Shown: one piece after another, positions 57,801-64,000 of the stretch
How positions within the stretch are numbered: position 1 is the first letter of the stretch
Layout: the number at the start of each line of letters is the position of its first letter
DNA from: Pycnopodia helianthoides
Taxonomy: Eukaryota > Echinodermata > Asteroidea > Forcipulatida > Asteriidae
Assembly (NCBI GenBank): GCA_032158295.1
Contig: CM063254.1
Coordinates: 2,953,538-3,017,537 of the forward strand
Length of the DNA: 64,000 nt
Reading direction: 5' to 3'
Made by a program: the position numbers and the translations under genes
The notes under the pieces: generated by a model
What the model saw: the letters and a program-made list of their open reading frames with translations, nothing else
The model's database searches: none
What the model was told of the DNA's origin: nothing

Positions 57801-58289
57801 AGCATACTTTTGAAAACTTGGTAGCAGGACCAATACTCCTGAGAAAATAATAGTCCGCTCGAAAAACTGTGCACAATTTTGCAAGGACAGGGCCGTTCAA
57901 CTCTCTTTTTTTCTGATTTGCGAAATACCGATGGTCTCAGTATGAACATGCCCGAAATCAACGGTTCATTTTCACTTCGGTTGTATGGTGTGTTTATCAG
58001 ATCACTTAAAATTGCTATATCACACCTTTAAGAGTGATCAACCAGATCCATTGTTTTAAACAAACAATATAATGATTTGTTTATTACACCTGCAGCGGGC
58101 CTAGAGGAATGATTCAGTCATTTGTTATTTTAAGCTGGTCAATTAATTGTACTGAATACACAAGCTGGCTGTCCCCATCACATTTCTTATTTGTATACTT
58201 TATGTACTCAAACATCATTGGTAAAACGGCTCAGCACAAAACTACTAATTGCCCATGGAGTTTCGCATTGTATGTAGCTGGTAAATTGC

Positions 58290-58640
58290 ATTGACAGCAG
58301 AAGGCATTGGTGGCAAATTAATTGAATTGGATGAATTAATCGATTAGTTTAAATTAATTGAACAGGATACACAGTGATCTAATTGGGTGGGTTGTCTTTT
58401 TAAATCAAAGAGCATCGGGCATTGCACAAGACGAGTTGCAAATGAATTAGACCTGATTGTAAGCGTTGTCGCTTGCTGTACTCATTGCATACATAAACCG
58501 ATTCAATTGCGAACCGCACTAATTAAAACAAAACAATAATGCAAATGCATTGTAAAGTTGGGCTTTCTAATACCCACGCAACGTTTTGATTAATATTGAG
58601 CCTCGTCCCGATCAAACACATGAAATAAATTAATAAATAA
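58290..58640. promoter_or_regulatory. Homeodomain/SOX/octamer-like AT-rich block
   Basis: Dense TAAT-type sites: AAATTAATTGAATT (58316), GAATTAATCGATTAG (58334), AAATTAATTGAA (58351), ACTAATTAAAA (58518). A TCF/LEF-like ATCAAAG lies near 58403. The octamer ATGCAAAT at 58539-58546 is flanked by AACAAT and CATTGT. This composition resembles a developmental enhancer. It is suggestive only, because AT-rich DNA yields such motifs by chance. Confidence 0.3.
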
Positions 58641-58769
58641 AATAGCAGTGAATGCCAAAACGCGAACATCCATGAACCGTAACGCGGTAAATGATCAAAG
58701 GGTAGTTTTGGAAAGTATAAGCCAAAAACAAACCATTTTTTGATAATGGCACCAATAATCCCCCCAAAA

Positions 58770-58975
58770 TTTAACCCTTAAGGCCCTAAAGATACGAGGC
58801 GAGAGAAGCTGTGTACTCGAAGAACCTTCAGTTGTAGATAGGAACGGGGGCTGGGAATGCCCACTCAATGGGGATTAATGTGGGGCTCCAGTCTGAGGCG
58901 GGATACGAACCGGGGTCGAAAGAGGTGGAAAGCAGGCATGAACCCCCCCCCCCCCCCTGAGCCAACCTGTATGCC
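58770..58975 (-). mobile_element. SINE family 2, copy 2
   Basis: On the minus strand: AGGTTGGCTCAGGGGG, TTTCCACCTCTTTCGACC, the B box CGGTTCGTATCCCGCC and CCCCATTGAGTGGGCATTCC. Aligns with 47878-48060. A 16-base poly-C/G run sits in the head. Confidence 0.6.
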
Positions 58976-60351
58976 CTTTAGCACCCACTAGGAGAGAAGA
59001 GGAAGAAGAATAACATTAGTACATGACTAAACTAAACATAGCTGTTTTGTAAACGCGGTTTTCTGTTGGGAAAAAATTCAAACTCATTTCAAATTAAACT
59101 GTCGCATGTGAAGTTTACAATGTGAAGTCAGGTCGGTTGGACAAGATTTTCAAACTCCGTGGTGAACGTACAGTTTAATTTTCGTTGCTTTTGAAAGCTG
59201 TTCAATTTTATTAATACACGGAACGATATCGCTCCAAGTGTTTTGGGAAAAATCGTTATCTGCCGGTAGGTCACGTTCTTGCTCTATTTTGCTTTTAACA
59301 AACGGGGGGATCGAAATTATGATTTAGGTAATATTTGTGTAAAAAAAAAAGTCAGAGGAATGGATGGGAGAAGTACACTTTTGCCATAGGCAATGACTAT
59401 TTTTAATTCTTTACCCGTGTTAGAATGATGGCACCTCGAGCTAAGTTTTTCCCATGAGCCCTAACTCTATACCTGATATTACTTGACTTGTTTTTTCTTC
59501 TTCTTTTTTCCCCCGTTGTTGAATGGTTTTTTAATTGAGGTGCATTTAAAAATGCCACTTGGATTTTCTTGCAACGGAATAACACTTGTCTCCTGGTGAT
59601 TCATACAAGGAAAAAAAAAACACACAAAAAACACACAACAGTCTCAAAGATGTCAGCTTTGTACAAATTACGAAAACAGATCAATAGGTATGAGGGTTAT
59701 GAATTACCTCGTGACATTCCGGTAACTATTGGCAACGACACCCGCTACGAAGCTTTTTTTTCTTCTCTTTTCGTTTGTCAAACGGGCGAGCAAAATTGAC
59801 AACATACGTAAGTCCGTGTCGTGCTTGTATAATTGGACGAAATCGCGGGCTAATTGCTGGTCATACTCTGTGCTTACTCCACTTGAGATTTTGTCCTTCT
59901 TACGATGTATGACCATCAGAGATTTCCTTGTTGATACACAAAAGGGGCCTTCGAACCCGATCTCGTGTGTAAGACCATTTGTGATGGGTGTGTGGGGGGG
60001 GTATACCGTCTTTAAAAGGTATCTAAGTGATTGTGACAATCTCCAGTAGAAGTGGCTTTTAACCTGTCTTGAATGCGTCCAAATAAGTGTACTGGTTCTA
60101 CTCGAATGGACTCGTTATCACCGCCATCGATGCACTACTTGGTCCTTCTAGCGACAAAATTGTTTTGTTTCTTAATTAAAGTTAATAGTAAATCATTTTG
60201 ATGACTTTCTGATTGTTCTTTCGTCACAAACTATCATAATCGAATCCTTGGTTAGGATGAAAGCACATGTTTACAACTTGGGGGGGTTGAGGTTGGGATG
60301 GGAGCTTGGTTTTAGTTCACATATCTATTGGGTTCATGTCTACCATCGTCA
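58976..60351. other. Intergenic, no gene seen
   Basis: The frames of 106-111 codons at 59704-60049 on opposite strands shadow each other; neither has a recognisable domain. Poly-A/T tracts near 59341 and 59611. Confidence 0.45.
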
Positions 60352-60713
60352 TCGCTTCTGGGAATTATTAACTTTCGATGGATGTATTGATTCTGGGGGA
60401 GTAATATGAGGGACAACATAATTTATTCTATCCTTCACAAGGGAGGTATTTAAGACAATAGTAATTAAGTCATCTGATCATTCGAATGCAAATAATTGCG
60501 TATCTGCAAATATCTCTTACTTATCGCTTCTTGGAATTATTAACTTTCGATGGATGTATTGATTCTGGGGGGGGGGTAATATAAGGGACAGCATACAATT
60601 TCTTTTTTTCATAATTTATTCTATCCTTCACAAGGGAGGTATTTAAGACAATAGTAAATAAGTCATCCGATCATTCGAATGCAAATAATTGCGTATTTGC
60701 AAATATCTCTTAT
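60352..60713. repeat. Tandem duplication, about 172-190 bp
   Basis: The unit starting TCGCTTCTGGGAATTATTAA and ending GCGTATCTGCAAATATCTCT occurs at 60352-60523 and again at 60524-60713. The second copy has a short T-rich insert and a longer G run. Each copy carries ATGCAAATAATTGCG. Confidence 0.9.
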
Positions 60714-60845
60714 TTTTATCTCTTATAGATGGGTTTAAATCCATCTTCGAGAGATAAATTTGCTGGGCGGTTATCAATCTCCCATTCCGTGAATAATGAA
60801 TAAGTTAAAAAAGAAAAAAAGAAAAGTGAATTCGTGTTTGTTTAG

Positions 60846-61067
60846 TACACTTTAAAAGGTTCCAGGTCAGAATTAATCCGGTTAAGGGTCCCAGGTGGCT
60901 GACGGCCCTGGGTCATCGTGATCCAATTTCCGGGTCGCACTGACCAAGTGTCAGGGTCAGAGATGATTCAGGGTATACCTGACCCGAATAACGCAACTTG
61001 CCGACCCTTTAAAAAAATGGGAACGTTTTCCTGGTCAACCCCGGCCCGGAACTGTTTTAAATGTGTA
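60846..61067. mobile_element. GGGTCA/TGACCC-rich MITE, copy 2
   Basis: TACACTTTAAAAGGTTCCAG at the left faces CCGGAACTGTTTTAAATGTG plus TA at the right. The interior has many GGGTC and GACC half-sites, like 24438-24630. TA at both ends may be the target duplication. Confidence 0.7.
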
Positions 61068-62039
61068 CAACAGGGTTACGAGTAACTACATCTCACCGTT
61101 CCTATTCGGGTATACAAAGCAATGGATATAGTGTGCTAAAAACAATGGAGAGAAGCGAGTGTATAGGTTTAGGCACTGAGTTTGTTCAACTTGAATGTTT
61201 CAGTTTGTGCTTCGAAAAGTGTTGGAGATGTGAGTGGTTTGTTTAAGGGTATGGCGCATCAATGACGATTAAAAAAAAAAAAAAAAATAGACAAACAAAC
61301 AAAACAAAACAAACAACTCATGTAAGATTGTCAAATATTAAGCAACGTACTTTTTATAAAATTACAAGAACATGTTGTTCTGATGAATAACTTAACCTTT
61401 TGCAATAACTTAAGGATGGGTTTAAAATAATTATAGGGTGGGTGCAAAAATTGCTCCAAATATTAAAGTTACATGTCCCAACTTTCGCCGAAAACATAAT
61501 GTAGGACATATGCACAGATTGTTTGTACATGGCTTTTGGACGTGAGATAATGTCGGGATCCTTACAATAATTCATTATTAAATTTTAATTAACTACCACT
61601 TAGCTTACTTGCAGATTAAGCTTGTAACTGTCTCGAATCTACACAGATTGGCTGTTTAAAATTCAAACCTATTTTGGGGGGTCAAAATGGCCAAAAGCTG
61701 GATGAGCATCATTTAGTTTCTTATTTCGATGTGGCAAATTAAAATAAGCGTGTAGGACGGAGCCAAAGGCCCACCAAAATACACAATTTTCTTGGAGAAA
61801 CGACAATCACCGCATTCTCTGATAACATTTATCCCGGCTTGGTTGTACATTTATATCGGTCTTATTGAAAACAGGAAGATTGGAGATAATTTGCACATCG
61901 AAGAACCGATGATCAATTATACCTTTAAATAATGGAATTATCGTGTATGGCGTTGATCTGTCCCTATTTATTAACTACCTAATATGGAGATCGTAGACAA
62001 GGAAGGTAAATGACTTCATACGTCAACCTTCCTATAACA
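61068..62039. other. Intergenic, no gene seen
   Basis: A poly-A tract near 61271-61286 followed by (CAAA)n. No supported gene. Confidence 0.45.
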
Positions 62040-62540
62040 AAAAATGCTTGCGGGTGGGAGAGCACTGGTGAGCTTGCCGCATGTATGAGGGTTTGAGGGG
62101 ACTGGGTGATGTGTGCTGTAGGGCCCGTCTGGGGGCCCCATAGGTAGATGACAGTAGGAACAAAAGGGAACCCTAAAAGAGAGGGATGTTCGACAAGAGG
62201 ATTGCGTGTGGAAAGTCAGAAGAAGGGGTCGAGGGAAAGAATGATGGCAATCTCCACGGGGGGGGGGGGTGATTGGAGGGGGATGCACATGATTTGAATT
62301 GGTGTGTGATGTGTATACCGCATGCGTGTACTTTGTTGTATAATGTTTGGGGGATGCATGAATGGAGCGGGGATAAAAACGATAATGGAGAAGAATGTGA
62401 GGTGTATAGAGGAGGCTGCTGCTGATATGAATGGCGGGGCCTTTCCGCCTTTCCTTTTCCGTTCTGGATTCTGGTCTCAGCAGCCATTTTGGAAATTGTG
62501 ACGTACGGAGCCTCAACCAGAGGCAGTGAGGGTTCGTTTC
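62040..62540. other. Strand-asymmetric G-rich block
   Basis: The plus strand is G/T/A-rich with little C. The minus strand therefore gives a long His/Pro/Ser-rich frame that starts only at a TTG and is not credible as a gene. Near the right edge are CAGCCATTTTGG and TGTGACGTAC, motifs often seen at promoters (YY1-like, CRE-like), and GCATGCGTG (NRF1-like) lies near 62321. Confidence 0.35.
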
Positions 62541-62717
62541 CAAAAAAAGCTATGACGTGTGATTCCCTTTGAGCATTTAAAGATGTGTAATGATTTTAAT
62601 GATTTGTAATGGTGACAACTAGCAGTGTGGGTCCAAAACCGTATAACTTGATTGGTTGAAATTGTATGCGAACCTGTCAGGTATAGTTGTGCCAGAATGA
62701 TTACTGCGAGCGTGTCT

Positions 62718-63079
62718 TTAAAGGTTAATTATACAGGTTTGATAAGGCTAAAAAAAATGTCATTTTTCAGTTTAGTCTTAAAGCTTATTGATTATGAAGT
62801 TCATACTAGAACCATTTTCTTATGTGATAATTTCCCTCTGAAATTCACTCATATTCTGGAAAACTGTATCTGAAAACCTTTTTTCTTTAAATAAAAAAAC
62901 TGATTTCAGGACAATGTGTTTACATGCTGAAAATGTTCATGTTTTTTTCACTATGTTCTCCTGACTGCCACAATTTACACAGGCTTGTTATTTTATGTAC
63001 GGTTGATTACACAAAACATGAACACTGTTTGCGACTATTTTATTAGCTCTACCAATCCTGCATAATACTTTTTGTTTAA
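62718..63079. mobile_element. TTAA-flanked MITE, copy 3 (diverged)
   Basis: TTAA at 62718-62721 and 63076-63079. The start TTAAAGGTTAATTATACAGG and end ACCAATCCTGCATAATAC mirror the ends of 13540-13927. Internal landmarks (TTTTTTCACTATGTTCTCCTG, GTACGGTTGATTACACAAA) match in order. Confidence 0.7.
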
Positions 63080-63526
63080 GTCGACGGGTAGGATGAAAAT
63101 AAGGTTAACTTATGGTGTGTTGGTTGAAAACAACAGAGTGTGATTAATGATGTGAATTGATGTTCTCTTCTATGAACACAATAACGTACGGTGCTTTCCC
63201 TTTAACGGCGGGTGAAGTTATTAGCAGTCCAGTGTGGACAAGTCCGCTAACAAAACTGTTTGTTTTAGCACCCAGCTTCAATGGGGGAATTCTCAATACA
63301 CTTAATCCAGTTTGAATGAAGACGGCCGCGCAAGAACAACACTGGAACACAGGCACGGGAATGAAAAACGGTTGTTTTCCCGCCGTGACTGTGGAGTTAC
63401 GCAGTTGTGACAAATGAATGGGGTGAGAGGGGGGAAAAACACGAGAAGAAAATTTGTGTCAATTGAACTGCGAGAACAAACAGGGGTGCACTTAAGAGTG
63501 AAGAAGGGACAATAAGAGCTGTAATT
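63080..63526. other. Intergenic, no gene seen
   Basis: No gene or element supported. Confidence 0.45.
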
Positions 63527-64000
63527 ACCAGAAAGGGAAGCAATGAGGATGACTCGTGGAGGAATATAAGGTGCGATTATGACTGATTGAGGGCCAAGGT
63601 TAAGTGAGTGAGGATCGTAATTAGTTCTTAAGGAAATCTTTTAATTTCAAAGACTCGGTGAGTGGTGGTGTTGTTTCTTGTGTTCTGAGAGAACGGTAAA
63701 TGGATTAAAGTGACTGCAAACGCAATGTTATAACTTATGGAGCGGTGAGGTTCGGGAAGGCGTATGAGCTTGTTTCTTGTACAATCTAGAAAACGGCAAG
63801 ATAATCATAATGAGGATGAATCCTGGGAGGAAAAGGATGCAATTAAAGGTGACTGAGGACAATGTTAAGTGAATGATGATAGTAATGAGTTCTTAGGGAA
63901 AAGTATTTAAAAAACTCAGTGAGTCGTGGTGTTGTTTCTTGTGTTCTAAGAGAACGGTAAATGGATTAAAATTACTGCAAACGCATGTTATAATTAATGG
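63527..64000. repeat. Tandem duplication, about 265-bp period, cut by the window end
   Basis: CAATGAGGATGACTCGTGG at about 63540 and TAATGAGGATGAATCCTGGG at 63808 begin two copies. Both contain GTGGTGTTGTTTCTTGTGTT, AGAGAACGGTAAATGGATTA and CTGCAAACGCA. The second copy runs to the edge. Confidence 0.8.

Noticed and set aside
57569..57961. 130-codon minus-strand open frame
   Set aside because: It overlays the GC-rich foldback repeat G and shows no domain; copies of the repeat elsewhere are not open.
59704..60049. Frames of 106-111 codons on opposite strands
   Set aside because: Each is the shadow of the other, neither has recognisable motifs, and no splice sites or start context support them.
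62016..62543. 175-codon minus-strand open frame
   Set aside because: It opens at TTG rather than ATG, is His/Pro/Ser low complexity, and exists because one strand is C-poor. No domain or splice context.

Overview
This window is animal nuclear DNA. It has no operons or Shine-Dalgarno sites. Genes are split by GT-AG introns, intergenic DNA is long and AT-rich, and there are many tRNA-derived SINEs and short inverted-repeat (MITE/foldback) elements. The receptor, channel and EGF-protein types, the TTAA-flanked MITEs and the style of the SINEs suggest a marine deuterostome invertebrate, most likely an echinoderm. That placement is inference; no diagnostic marker gene is present.

Three gene loci can be supported. 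(1) At 11475-11864 on the minus strand lies the first coding exon of a two-pore-domain potassium (K2P) channel: TM1, extracellular cap and first pore loop. It stops at the intron site inside the first glycine codon of GYG and carries an apparent one-base deletion just after TM1. The rest of the channel is not recognisable downstream. (2) At 21387-28698 on the minus strand is a secreted multi-EGF protein: a signal-peptide exon, at least seven single-EGF exons all bounded by phase-1 introns, one half-EGF exon, a possible alternative 3'-terminal exon, and a large last exon. The last exon holds one EGF and four double-cysteine EGF-like modules, three of them in a 294-bp tandem repeat with Gly/Ala-rich linkers. 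(3) At 55018-56376 on the plus strand is an uninterrupted 452-codon aminergic GPCR of D1-like dopamine receptor type. An orphan exon-like ORF at 44338-44534 (minus) is a weaker candidate.

Layout. 1-11.4 kb: gene-poor, with microsatellites, a foldback MITE (4954-5313), a 1.86-kb element with perfect 34-bp terminal inverted repeats (7191-9053) and a 736-bp element with a target-site duplication (10408-11143). 11.4-12.4 kb: K2P exon and its GC-richer upstream flank. 12.4-20.8 kb: TTAA-flanked MITEs and a 97-bp satellite (about 15.4-16.2 kb). 21.4-28.7 kb: EGF gene. 28.7-54.3 kb: intergenic or intronic DNA with SINEs (29.1, 34.2, 46.3, 47.9, 49.1 kb), MITEs (36.5, 36.9, 38.9, 44.8, 47.3 kb) and a palindrome cluster (41.1 kb). 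54.3-56.8 kb: receptor gene. 56.8-64 kb: further repeats, a homeodomain/SOX/octamer-like AT-rich block (58.3-58.6 kb), and local duplications.

The three genes do not form a visible functional unit. Two are membrane signalling proteins and one is an extracellular modular protein. The main unusual features are intragenic: the EGF-gene repeat array and exon duplications, and the K2P frameshift. The repeat landscape adds three things: a SINE with a multiplied tRNA-like head, MITEs carrying nuclear-receptor-like palindromes, and a hairpin repeat resembling part of a hammerhead ribozyme.
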